A stretch of DNA of 64,000 nucleotides from Clostridium fermenticellae (GTDB taxonomy: Bacteria > Bacillota > Clostridia > Clostridiales > Clostridiaceae), in the NCBI RefSeq assembly GCF_003600355.1, contig NZ_CP032416.1:888183-952182 (forward strand), read 5' to 3'. The notes under the pieces are model-generated. The model made no database searches and was not told where the DNA came from. It worked only from the letters and a program-made list of their open reading frames with translations. Made by a program: the position numbers and the translations under genes. Shown here in pieces: positions 44,547 to 54,935 of this stretch; position 1 is the stretch's first letter, and every line of letters starts with the position of its first letter.

Positions 44547-45476
44547 ATGTTGTTAAGTGATATTTTAAAAGAATTTTTATTTGAAATTAAAATTAAAAAT
44601 TATAGTGTTAAAACACAAAAAGGATATAGGAATAATAATGCTTTATTTCATAATTGACTAAAAAATAAATATAACATTATTGAATTAGAAGAAGTAACGC
44701 ATTTGCACATAAAGCAATACATAGTATATCTACAGAAAAAAGGTAGAAAACCTACTTATATAAATGGAATACTTAAAAATATACGTGCATTTTTTAAATA
44801 TGCTACAGATGAAGAATACTTAAATGTTAATCCAGCATTAAAAGTTAATTGGCAAAAGGAAGGTAAAGTTGTAATTAATGCTTTTAATAGTAACGAAATA
44901 AATAGAATGTTAAATGTGTTTAATTATAGTGATTTTTTAAATGCAAGAAATAAAACTATAATAGCCACGTTTGCTGATACTGGTATTAGAAACCAAGAAT
45001 TATGTGATTTAAAGATTACAGATGTTAGAGAAACTATTATAAGAATATTAGGTAAAGGTAACAAAGAAAGATATGTACCAATATCTCCTGTACTTAAGAA
45101 GATGATGATAAAATATGAAAGAATTAAGAATTTTTATTTTGAAGATAAAAATTTAAATTATGATAATTATTTTCTTTCCAATAGAGCAAAACCTTTAACA
45201 GTTGAAGCGGTAGAAAGAATTATTAAAATTGCTGGAGAAAAAGCAAACGTCAGAAAAGAGATAAGATGTTCTCCTCATACAATACGTCATTATTTTGCCC
45301 AAACTCAACTAAGAAATGGATTAGACGTTTATTCCCTAAGCCGCCTCCTCGGTCATGAAAATATTTCTATAACAAAAAGATATTTACAATCAATTAAGGA
45401 CAAAGACATTATTCAAATGAGCATAAAAACATCACCTCTCATGAATCTAAAATCTAATAGAAGGGGTGATAAATAA
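44547..45476 (+). pseudogene. Tyrosine-recombinase integrase interrupted by an in-frame TGA
   Basis: ATG 44547 opens MLLSDILKEFLFEIKIKN, stops at TGA 44655-44657 after 36 codons, and continues in the same frame to the TAA at 45474-45476. Whole length would be 309 residues. The downstream part has the catalytic set: Arg in ADTGIRNQELCDL, HTIRHYF (H-x-x-R), LLGHENISITKRY with the nucleophile Tyr. TGA replaces what is probably a Trp codon (TGG) in HN-stop-LKNKY. Restart within the truncated frame would lose part of the N-terminal DNA-binding domain. The gene may be dead, expressed by read-through, or affected by one base error. Confidence 0.85.
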
Positions 45477-45730
45477 TGTTAAAAGAAAAAATTTTTAGTA
45501 TGATAAATGAATTGTGTGATAGTACACAAAAAATTATTTTCCAAAAACATAAAATTACCTCTGAATTTTTAGAAATGTATATAGTTATTACTAAATTGCC
45601 AAGCGTTAATATACCTCGATTTAGGGTATATAAAGGATTGCAATATGAGAGCAGTATATCAGTAGAATATTTTACAATAGAAGAAGATATGTTTGAAGCT
45701 ATGGTAGGGAAGGTAGAATATAATGACTAA
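45476..45730 (+). CDS. Hypothetical element protein (84 residues)
   Basis: Starts with MLKEKIFSMINELCDSTQK. It overlaps the integrase stop by one base and the next gene by 8 bases, so it belongs to the integrase-proximal transcript. GGGGTGAT precedes the ATG. It is soluble and predicted mixed alpha/beta. No family recognised. Confidence 0.65.
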   Translation: MLKEKIFSMINELCDSTQKIIFQKHKITSEFLEMYIVITKLPSVNIPRFRVYKGLQYESSISVEYFTIEEDMFEAMVGKVEYND

Positions 45731-46166
45731 TTATACGGTTATTGATAATCCTACTATTACCTCCAGCATCTCGGATAACAGTTTTAGAATTTATAATTTT
45801 CTTTTATCTCTATGCTACGGAAACAAAGATTGTTGTTATCCTTCACAACAATATATCGCTGGAAAACTCCATAAGAGCGTCAGGACTGTTCAAAGAGGGC
45901 TGAATGAATTAGTTAAAGCTAAATTTATAAAAGTGCGTAGACGTGGCTCTATTAGCAATATATATACTATGCTGAAAAAAGAAGTGTCCACTAAGGTGGA
46001 AGGTGTAGTAAATAAGGTAAAAAAAACTATTGAAAAAGTTAAGAATTACCCTGTTAAAAAACCAAGTTTATTTAATAACTACCCTCAAAGACAATATAAT
46101 TTTAATGAATTAGAAAATCAATTGTTAGGTAATAACAATTATGATTCTAGTAAATTGATAGAATAA
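45723..46166 (+). CDS. Phage-type helix-turn-helix protein (HTH_36-like)
   Basis: 147 residues. The N-terminal half contains SDNSFRIYNFLLSLCYGNKD and a winged-helix block, CYPSQQYIAGKLHKSVRTVQ, then RGLNELVKAKFIKVRRRG. This is the HTH_36 fold of phage replication-initiation or regulatory proteins. The C-terminal part is basic, then Asn-rich. It overlaps the upstream gene by 8 bases. It ends shortly before a hairpin (GACC...GGTC at 46181-46212) and the IS left end. Confidence 0.75.
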   Translation: MTNYTVIDNPTITSSISDNSFRIYNFLLSLCYGNKDCCYPSQQYIAGKLHKSVRTVQRGLNELVKAKFIKVRRRGSISNIYTMLKKEVSTKVEGVVNKVKKTIEKVKNYPVKKPSLFNNYPQRQYNFNELENQLLGNNNYDSSKLIE

Positions 46167-46307
46167 AAAGCAAAGTAAAAGACCCTTAAATATACAACGT
46201 ATTTAAAGGTCAAATAAAAATTATATGGAATTTGTTAATTATCTATATTATATACCAAAATTTTAAAAATTTAAAGATTTGGTTTTATTAAGTTTGTGTC
46301 AAGTTAA

Positions 46308-48050
46308 AGTGGGCAATTTTATTTTTTAAAATTTCCATTGTAAATTCAGTTGATATTTTTCTTCCCGTATGGCCCCGTCCACAGCCCGGAAGGGCGCACT
46401 TATCCTGTTAACTTTTTATCCCGAGTTTTTAAATTATCTATAAACCAGTTCACTGAGATTTCTTTCCTGAAAAAAGCTCTGTATCGCTTTTCTGCCATTG
46501 GTTACGGCGCAGCCTGTAAATGGTATCCCTGCTTTATGTATATGGTAATACCTGCTCTTCTTAGGTTTCTTGTTAACATCAGCTGCCGTTAATGTTATAA
46601 CCTCTTTTATTTTCTCCAGTTTATCATCTGAAATAGAACCTGAACATATCTCATCGATTGTTTGGTATATTCTTTTACCAGCTTTTTCTGCCAGTATTTT
46701 TGCCAGATTATTTGCACCCTTTATAGACCAGCTCATTTTTCTCCCTTTCATCCTCTGGGCCAGTATGTCACAAATATTATGCTCCATTGTGCCTAAATTC
46801 CTATATTCCAGTCCTTCAGGTGCCTCCGGCATCTTTATCTCTTCTCTTAAGTGATATGGCACTAATCCTGCCTTATTTTCAAAGAGATATGTATACAGTT
46901 TTTCTAATTTCTTAAACTTTTTTTCGTTATTAGTATACTTAACCATAAGACCTGTTAAGTATTCAAAACTCTTATCTATTTTTCCGTCATGCAGCATTTT
47001 CATGAGTTTATATGCTTCCTTTTTATCCTCCATATTTCTCAGTACTGCCTGACTTTTATGGAATGGATCTAACTGAAAATATACGCCTTCTCCACCCATG
47101 CTCTGTTTTATCCATGGGGCACCATCCCCATTCAAAATTCTTACTTCTATTTCATCTGTGTTATATACTTCTGCAATGGCGGCATCACTAAGTTCCTTGA
47201 ATTTTTTACTTGTTCCAAAGCTGGCGCATGCTGTTTTATTATGAACTACATAGCCGTCTTTTCTGCCACCTCTCTTTTTCCAGCCCTCATAAGTTACTCC
47301 CAGCTTAAGTTCTTTCTTTTTAGACTTCCTTCCTTTAGGTTTATCTTTCCCCTGAATGCTTAACCAGATGCCGTCCATCTCCTGAAATAAGGCCTTAACT
47401 TCCCTTGAGCCCTTTAATTTTCCCATTTTATTCAGCAGTATCTTCCTCTCTTCCTTTTCTTCTATTTTAGAACCTAATTTTTGTACTACATTCCATACTG
47501 CCGTATGGCTGATTTCCTGGTTTGCCAGTTCTTTAATATTATTTGAAGTGTTCCTATAAGACACATTGGTTACATTGTCTACTATTTTTTCTACTAAAGT
47601 GCTTGAAATATGGCCTATTGTATCCATTTTTAAGTATTCATCCAGTAAGAATTTATATGCCTTTTTCCCTTGATCAGTTTTGTATTCATATATACGTCTG
47701 TCAAATTCTACATCTCCCATAATAGTTTTTATACACGTATGCCTTAATCCTTTATTTCTATATATTTCGGCATCTCTTTCATCCATTAACCTCCGGTCCA
47801 GGTGCGAAAGCACCTCTCTTAGAATTTCACATGCTGTATCACACGCATATTTATATATTTTTTTCTCTAAACTATTGAAAGTTATTTCATTATCATTTAA
47901 ACTTAAAGTATCGTTTAAATTGTACATAATCTCACCCATTTCTATATAGTCTTATCAACTTATATTATAATGGATTTTTATGTACATGGGAGATACTTTT
48001 TGTATCTCCTTTATTATTTTAACCAGTAATTATTACTACCTTTGCCTACT
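46308..48050 (-). mobile_element. ISLre2-family insertion sequence (ends tentative)
   Basis: A complete transposase gene is flanked by short candidate inverted ends AGTGGGCAA (46308) and TTGCCTACT (ending 48050), 8 of 9 bases complementary. No matching target duplication is visible outside them. The right end lies inside the phage tape-measure reading frame. The missing duplication fits an IS-mediated deletion of the neighbouring phage genes, but the exact ends are not proven. Confidence 0.7.
46434..47939 (-). CDS. ISLre2-family (UPF0236) transposase
   Basis: About 501 residues, full length for the family. Seen: the N-terminal zinc-less helical region, a block containing MGDVEFDRRIYEY, the acidic catalytic-region segments ALFQEMDGIWLSIQGK and RILNGDGAPWIKQ, QLDPFHKSQAVLRN, and the C-terminal GTMEHNICDILAQRMKGRKM with the conserved SW. 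The first ATG (47939) has no ribosome site; the in-frame ATG at 47927, preceded by GGGTGAG, may be the true start. G+C is higher than in neighbouring genes, suggesting a different origin. The reading frame has no disruption, so it may be active. Confidence 0.9.
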   Translation of the reverse strand: MGEIMYNLNDTLSLNDNEITFNSLEKKIYKYACDTACEILREVLSHLDRRLMDERDAEIYRNKGLRHTCIKTIMGDVEFDRRIYEYKTDQGKKAYKFLLDEYLKMDTIGHISSTLVEKIVDNVTNVSYRNTSNNIKELANQEISHTAVWNVVQKLGSKIEEKEERKILLNKMGKLKGSREVKALFQEMDGIWLSIQGKDKPKGRKSKKKELKLGVTYEGWKKRGGRKDGYVVHNKTACASFGTSKKFKELSDAAIAEVYNTDEIEVRILNGDGAPWIKQSMGGEGVYFQLDPFHKSQAVLRNMEDKKEAYKLMKMLHDGKIDKSFEYLTGLMVKYTNNEKKFKKLEKLYTYLFENKAGLVPYHLREEIKMPEAPEGLEYRNLGTMEHNICDILAQRMKGRKMSWSIKGANNLAKILAEKAGKRIYQTIDEICSGSISDDKLEKIKEVITLTAADVNKKPKKSRYYHIHKAGIPFTGCAVTNGRKAIQSFFQERNLSELVYR

Positions 48051-51000
48051 AAAATTATACTCTAAGGAGAAAACGGACAATTTAAAATCTTCTTATGAAA
48101 ATTTAACACAGGCCATGAAAGATAATTCTAATGAAGAAATCAAATCGGCATCAGCTTCATTGATGGCACAGAAAAAGAAAATAAATGATCTAGTTGCTCA
48201 ACAAGCAAAAGCTAAAAAGACATTAGATGATGCAGCAAATAAATATGATAAAAGTCCAACAAATGGAAATGAAGCTAATTTAATAAAGGCACAAGCAAAA
48301 TATGATTCTATTACTAAAAGTTTAAAAGAAGAAAAGAAAGCTATGGATGATGCTGGTGTGTCAGCCGACACTTTAGCAAATTCTCAAAATGAAATAAGTA
48401 ATATTAATATGTTAAAGAGTGTCCAAGATGAAACTAAAGCAAAAGAAGATAAAAATAATAAAACTCTTCAAGAAATACAAGAATATCAGCAACTTAGTGA
48501 GGTAGAAAATAAGAATTCTACTCAAAAGGAAAGAATGACACAATTATCTGAAGATTTAGCAAATAGTATACAGGGATTAACAATTTCAAAAAATAAGTAT
48601 GGGAATGTAACAATTACAAATGCCGGGTTATTAAATAAAAATGCTGAGATGTTGAAAACAGAAAATAAAGAAATGCAAACAAATGCTAAAACTGCAATGG
48701 AAGCAGCAAAGAAAAAAATGACGTGGCAAGAAAATGACACTACATATACCTATGAGCAAATTGAAGCTAGAGTTAAGATGTATCAGGAAGAAGAAAGAAA
48801 ATTAAAACAGGAATACGAAAATACTACCAATGAAGATGATAAAAGAGATATAGCACGCCATCATCAAGCGGTTGGATTTGCTGAAGCAAGGGATAATGAT
48901 ACTATAGCTATATTGGATAACATATATAATTCTACAACGAAAGTAACTGATGCTACCAAAGGAAATGCAGATGAAAATAATAATGATTATACACCTTCTG
49001 AAGAAAATGCTACCTCTGCAACTAAGGAAAATACAGCAGCACAAAAACAAGCTACTCAAGCAGTAAAGGAAGCAACTAATGCAATGAAAGATTATGATAA
49101 TCAGATAAAAGAAGTAGAAAATTCCGTAAAGGATTATGACTATGAGCTAACCACTCTAAATGACCATAGTGAAAAGTATATTCAAACCCTGGAAAAGAAA
49201 AGGGAGTTATTACAACAAGAATTAGCATTAACACAACAAGCATCTGCTGCTGGAAAAGATTATGCTAATAATTTAAGTAGTATGTCAGGTGGGTACTCAG
49301 GCAATGTTACATCTGGTGGTACAAAATGGACAGGGAAATATTCAGATTGGATAAATGATGCAGCTACAAAAAATGGATTTGATCCTACTTTAATTGCTTC
49401 CATAATAGAAATAGAAAGCGGATTTAATCCTAATGCATATAATAGGAGTTCTGGAGCTACAGGATTAGGACAATTTTTAGCAAGTACAGCCAGAGAAGTA
49501 GGATTGTCAAATAGGGCTAATCCAGAAGCATCTATTTATGCGTTGGCCTCTTATTTAAGAACTAGAGTTAATCAGGCAGGAAGTTTAAAAGGCGGAATTA
49601 AAGGATATGGTGAAGGCACAGAAGCTTATTATAACAGAGTTATGTCAACATATAGTAAATTAAAAAATGGAGATAATACTGATGATAGTACGGCAAGTGT
49701 AGGTAGTACATATGAATCTGGCGCTGAAAGTATTTTATCTCAGGCAGAAAATTTACAAGGCAATATTGACAGTTTAAAAGAGCAAATTGATCAAATTACG
49801 GAACAGGAAATAAAAGCCAAGGAGGGTGAATTTGATGATCAAATTACCGAATGGCAAAAGAAAATAAGTATAGCTAAAACAGAATCTGAAATGTATAATG
49901 ATGGGGCTGAAGAAAAAGTTAAATTATTAAAAACTGAATGGCAGAATATAAATGATGAATATGGTGTTATGGAACAAAAAAGACAATATTTATATAATGC
50001 TATTACTAAAGGTGGCTATAATGAACATATTCTTGAATTTTTGAATAAAGATATGGCTGAATTAATGGATACGGAAAAGCAAACTATTCAAAATTTACAT
50101 TCGATATTTGATGAATGGATTAAAGCAGAGTATCAATCAAGAATTCAAATTTATCAGGATGAATATGATAAATTAAACAAACAAATAGATTTACTTGATA
50201 CAAAAGATAAAAATAATTATAAAGATAAATTAGATTTAACTGAAAAAGAATTAATACAGCAACAAAATATTTTAGCTGGTGAAGAAGATGAATTTAATGT
50301 TGTAACAGAATTATTAAATAAAGAAAAAAATGATACTACAAAGCAAGTATGGAACTCAGAAATAAGAACAATAAATGATAGCATAGCGGAAACTAAAAAG
50401 ACCATTGCAACTCTGCGAGTGAATATTGATGAACTTGATTTAGAAAATAAATTAAAAAATTATGTAGATGATATAAAAAATATAAATGATGAACTTGATA
50501 TATTGAATGGTAAAACTGATTCTTCAAGAACAAATGGTGAGACCATTGAAGACTTTGATAAAAAATTGAATTATTATAATCAAATTGATAATGATTTACA
50601 GAAACAGAATGAAGCATATAAAGATCAAATTAGTTTATGGAAAGATTTACGCAATGAATTTGAACAGGGTTCTGAAGTATGGACTGAATATAATGACAAA
50701 ATTAACGATGCTTTACAAAAACAATCTGAATTGAAGAAAGATAGAATTGACAATGCTAAGAAATCAGAAGAATTGGCTGAGAATCAAGTTTTAAATATAG
50801 CACAACAATCTATTTATGGTGGTAAAACTCAGCAGGAATTTGAAGATGATGCTAAAGCTAAAGAAAATGCTATTGATGCTCAATTAAAGTTAATGGATAA
50901 GCAAGAACAAAATCTTGAGGAACAGGAAACTAGGAATAAAAATTTATTAGATCTTGAAGAAGCTAGAAAGAAATTACAGGAAGACCAAGAAAATAGAACT

Positions 51001-53175
51001 GTTCAGCAGTTAACTAAAAATAAAAATGGTGAATGGCAGTTTACATATGTTGCAAACCAAGAGTTGGTTGACCAAGATGAAAAAGATCTACGTGATAAAC
51101 AAATATCTGACAATGATTGGGAAAGACAGAATAAACAAAGTCATGATAGAGATACTTTAAATGACGAAAAGGAAAAACTTGAAGAAGAAGTATCAATGAG
51201 ACAGGAAACAATGGAACGTATTAAAACAAATATAGAAAATGTGTTTAATGACCAGAGAGAATTATTTAAGAATGGTCAAACTGATATTGCTACAATTGTT
51301 GAAAATAGTTTAAATCAAATATCTAATCTATATAACAAGACATTTCCTGATATTACTAATGTTATAACAGAAAATGTTGAAAAACAAATAGCTGAAATGA
51401 ATAAATTAAATCCTACTTTTAGTGATGCACAAAATAGTATTACAGGTATTACGAATCCAGAAAAACCAACAGTTACACAACATATTGTATATGGTTCAGA
51501 TGCAGATCTTGAAAATGCTAAAGCTATGTTAGGTACAAATGGTTATACATATAAAGATATTAGTATTATGACAGATGAACAGCGTAAAGCAATTAAATTA
51601 AGTGATAATGATTTAATTGTTGGTGGTGCAGGTGTTACATATGGAGTTACAGAAAATCAAAATGATGGTACTGGTACTAGGTTATGGGGTCAAGATAGGA
51701 ATGAAACTAATCAAAAAATAGCTAAATGGTCAGAAAAACAAGGAGCCAAACATTTTATTTATGCAGCAGGGCAGGATATGCTAAATGCTAAAGCAACTTA
51801 TGGTGATGCTTATACATATATATCTACAGATGGATGGACAGAAAGGGATTGGGAGAATTTACATACCAAATCAGGTGATATAGTAATAGGTACACAAGCA
51901 AATACACAAGGATTAGCATTAAATGGTGCTACTAGATTAGCAGGAGCAGATAGAAGTGCAACAGCAGAACAAGTTGAAAATAATGCCTTAGATAGAGAGA
52001 TTAGTACTAAAAGGAATGTGTATGCTAGCGGTCAGGATTTAGAAAATGCTAAAAAAACATTGGATAGTACGTATTATAACTTGATTGATATAGCATCTAA
52101 GGAATTTGATCCAACTAAAGTTCAAATGAAGTCAAGTGACTGGATTTTAGGTGGTGAAGCAGTTACAACGCAAATTAATACTTTAGTTAATCAGTCTCAA
52201 GCAAGAAGAATTTATGGTCAAACGGCAAGTGATACAAATAAAGCATTACAACAGGCAAGGAATGAAGATTTAGAAAATGTTAAAAAATACAATCAAAATA
52301 TGGAGAAAAATGTACAGCAAAGTACACAAAAACAAAAAGTATTAATTCAAGATGCTCAAACAAAAGAAAGCTATAGTATAGAGGTTGGTGCAAATACTAA
52401 TTTAGATACAGTTATTGCAAGTATGAATAATATTTGTGACGTAACTAACCTTGGTATGAATAGAGTTGTTGTCACAGTTAATAACCATGTGCAAGAAGCT
52501 ATAGAATCATTCAATAAATTATTAGAAGCGGCAGCAGAAGCAGGGGTACAAGTGGATTCCTATAATCCAACACACATAAGTAATGTAGATACAAGGCCAA
52601 TAGAATATGCTACAGGTTCAGACGCGGCAATACTTCAAGTTCAATATGGTGACACTATAAGAATTTTATCTGGTACTGGTTTTAGTGGTAGAGCTGGTTC
52701 AAGCAGATACGATACTAATAGATTATATCAAGAGGACTTGGCTAGAAAAGGATATTTCCCTATTCATGACGCAGGTGATTTATATAAGTATAAAGATGGT
52801 GGATTAGTAAATTACACAGGATTAGCACAGGTTGATGGTAGTCCAAGTAAACCAGAGAGCTTTTTAAATCCAGGGGATACTAAAAATATAGCTGAAGCAT
52901 CAAAATTTGCTAAAGCAATGAGTGATATAGGTATAGATAAAATACCAGAAATAAGTGTTGATTTAAAAAATAATATTATGTCTTTGCTGCCAACATTTAA
53001 AAATAATATGCCTGAAGTAAATAGTCAAAGTAATAATCAACCAACAGTAGTACACGTAACTAATTCATTTGATAAAATTGAATTACCAGGCGTTATTGAT
53101 GGAGAAAGCTTTATAAGAGAATTAAATAATAGTCCTGTTAGACAATTTATGTCTAGTTTTAGATTTGGATATTAA
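48051..53175 (+). pseudogene. Phage tail tape-measure protein, 5' end cut off by an IS
   Basis: About 1700 codons of phage sequence. An open frame runs on from within the IS (ATG 47980, no ribosome site), so the N-terminus is missing. Content in order: coiled-coil Lys/Glu/Gln-rich helices; a lytic-transglycosylase (SLT) domain at about 49330-49640 with the catalytic Glu in IASIIEIESGFNPNAYN and SGATGLGQF; more coiled coil (49740-51400); three CWB2-like repeats (about 51480-52260); and a C-terminal part including GFSGRAGSSRYD. Tape-measure proteins set tail length and open the wall during DNA entry. No other tail gene survives beside it. Confidence 0.82.
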
Positions 53176-53274
53176 TAAATATAATATCAATAATTATATG
53201 ATGCATAAGAAGAGATTGCAATATATCTCTTCTTTATTTTGTAGAAAAAATTTTAATAAGAAAGAGGTAATTAT

Positions 53275-53652
53275 ATGAAAAAAGCTGTAAATGATGATAT
53301 AAAAAAATTAATAAAATCGAATGTTAATAAGATATGCTATTTTGTTAAGTGGTATGTTGATTCAGATCGTAGTGAAAAAAGTTATAATAGTGAAATAAAA
53401 AGTATGACACAAGTAGAATATGAAACTGCTATGAATGATTGGATAGAAAGGGAAGATGTACAGGAAGCAATAAAAGCATATTTAAATCAAGTAAAAAATT
53501 TAAAAATGTTTGATATTTATAATTCAATGTATGATAAAGCAGTAAAAAAAGGTGATGTAAATTCTGCTAAATGGTGTGAACAATTTTTTAAATATTTTAG
53601 AAACATGGTGCTTTCAGATATAAAATTAAGTATATATTATTTGATAAATTAA
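53275..53652 (+). CDS. Hypothetical phage-like protein (125 residues)
   Basis: Starts with MKKAVNDDIKKLIKSNVNKI, is highly charged and all-helical, and has no membrane segment. GAAAGAGGT precedes the ATG. The piece MYDKAVKKGDVNSAKWCEQF recalls helical stretches in small terminase-like phage proteins, but that resemblance is weak, so I assign no function. It follows the tape-measure gene after a 99-base gap. Confidence 0.6.
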   Translation: MKKAVNDDIKKLIKSNVNKICYFVKWYVDSDRSEKSYNSEIKSMTQVEYETAMNDWIEREDVQEAIKAYLNQVKNLKMFDIYNSMYDKAVKKGDVNSAKWCEQFFKYFRNMVLSDIKLSIYYLIN

Positions 53653-53758
53653 AGATATATATAATCTTGGTAATTAGGTGTAATTTTATATTAATAACAA
53701 ATTTAATATTCAAAATAAATTATAGGCTTTAATTATTAAATTTTAGGAGGTAATTAGA

Positions 53759-54082
53759 GTGTCAAAAACATATATAGAGGCAATACAAGAAAAATTAAAT
53801 AATGCTAAGTGTATAAAAATTAAAAATAGAAAAATAACAAAAAATGATATATTAAATTTAGATAATAATGAAATAATATGCATTCAACATCCAAGGAATT
53901 TTGATATATTAGTTAGACGAGAATATCGTATTATAAATATAATAAATAATCTTGTATTAAGATTCTCTGATAAAAATGAATATATAGTAAAAGATACTAG
54001 AAAAAAATATAAAATAGTGATGACTGCTGAGGATTGCGCTGATTATATAAATAAATTGTTAAATTATAATGGCATAAATTAA
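53759..54082 (+). CDS. Hypothetical protein (107 residues)
   Basis: Starts GTG 53759 with TAGGAGG upstream. The protein begins MSKTYIEAIQEKLNNAKCIK and is basic and soluble. No family recognised. It is followed after 30 bases by a frameshifted nuclease-like gene. Confidence 0.6.
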   Translation: MSKTYIEAIQEKLNNAKCIKIKNRKITKNDILNLDNNEIICIQHPRNFDILVRREYRIINIINNLVLRFSDKNEYIVKDTRKKYKIVMTAEDCADYINKLLNYNGIN

Positions 54083-54112
54083 TTATAATATAAAAGTAAT
54101 CATGCGGGGAAG

Positions 54113-54579
54113 ATGCTATTTATGAGTAATGATAATGCAATGAGTTTTGGCAAAAGAATGGAACATTATATTATTGGCAAAATGTTAAAATATGGACTAG
54201 ATTGTTATATACCTATAGTGAATGATCATGATACAGATGTAATTGTTAGAAAAGGTTGTGATACTTTTTGTGAAATACAAATAAAATCACGTTCAAAGAT
54301 GTGAAATTTGGAGATGCTGCTTTATTTGCAAATACAATAGTTCCTCAAAGAAAAAATTATTTCTTTATATTTTATTCAGAAAGATTAGAAACAGTATGGA
54401 TAATGTCTTCTGAAGAATATATAAATAATTGTACTGTTAATAAAAATGGAAAAAATAAAGGAAAAACTAGTATTAAATTTAATGGTAAAAGAAAAAATGA
54501 ACAAACTGGTAAGGAGGAAGAATATGCTTTGCCAAGGTTTGAACAATATATTGTAAAGGATTTTTCAAAATTTAATTAA
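54113..54579 (+). pseudogene. PD-(D/E)XK-type nuclease-like gene broken by a frameshift
   Basis: The first frame (54113-54304) reads MSFGKRMEHYIIGKMLKYGL, then DHDTDVIV and CEIQIKSRSK, the D...E-x-Q-x-K pattern of PD-(D/E)XK nucleases. It ends at TGA 54302. The -1-related frame from 54301 continues naturally with KFGDAALFANTIVPQRKNYF and IMSSEEY. Adding one A in the run at 54295-54299 would join them as SRSKDVKFGDAALF, so a one-base deletion is the likely cause. Intact length would be about 155 residues. Confidence 0.65.
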
Positions 54580-54623
54580 AAAGGTAATTATAGAAAATTA
54601 AATTGAATTGATACATATATATC

Positions 54624-54664
54624 AAAAAAAATCACATGTACTCACACCGCAGAGTGATTTTTTT
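54624..54664. terminator. Bidirectional intrinsic terminator
   Basis: AAAAAAATCAC pairs with GTGATTTTTTT, and ACTC/GAGT pairs further in. It lies between the broken nuclease gene (+) and the SIR2 gene (-). Confidence 0.75.
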
Positions 54665-54695
54665 GTGGATACGATTACATTTGACTAAAAAGTAG

Positions 54696-54789
54696 CTGTA
54701 GCCGTTGATATAACTAAGCTCACTCGATACACACTTTTTAGTGACTATCGGTGCTTATCGAGGAAGTGTAGTCATATCAATGGTTGCAG
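54696..54789 (+). ncRNA. Long unexplained hairpin, possible structured RNA
   Basis: CTGTAGCCGTTGATATAACT (54696) faces AGTCATATCAATGGTTGCAG (ending 54789). Over the 21-bp stem there are 17 Watson-Crick pairs, 3 G-U pairs and one mismatch when read as + strand RNA. Inside is a second stem, CTCGATA/TATCGAG. An alternative pairing exists between GACTAAAAAGT (54682) and ACTTTTTAGT (54733). No ORF overlaps it. It fills much of the 356-bp gap downstream of the SIR2 gene. Confidence 0.4.
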
Positions 54790-54935
54790 AGATTTAAAAA
54801 CTTATTATAGAAGGTAATTTGTAGAAAAAGCTTCACACCATTTAAATTAATATGAATAGGTTAATAAAAGTAGTTATTTGTTTCTTTAGATTTTTTTAAA
54901 ATTTACTTATAGTAAGTTTTATTTATACCCTTAGA

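Noticed and set aside
46350-46854. Two + strand ORFs over the transposase gene
   Set aside because: Antisense of a well-supported ISLre2 transposase, with no ribosome sites.
48802-49059. Cysteine/isoleucine-rich minus-strand ORF within the tape-measure gene
   Set aside because: Shadow of a Lys/Asn/Asp-rich coding strand; composition is explained by the real gene.
54696-54789. Retron msr-msd or group II intron fragment
   Set aside because: No reverse transcriptase gene in the window and no intron domain V or retron consensus ends in the hairpin.
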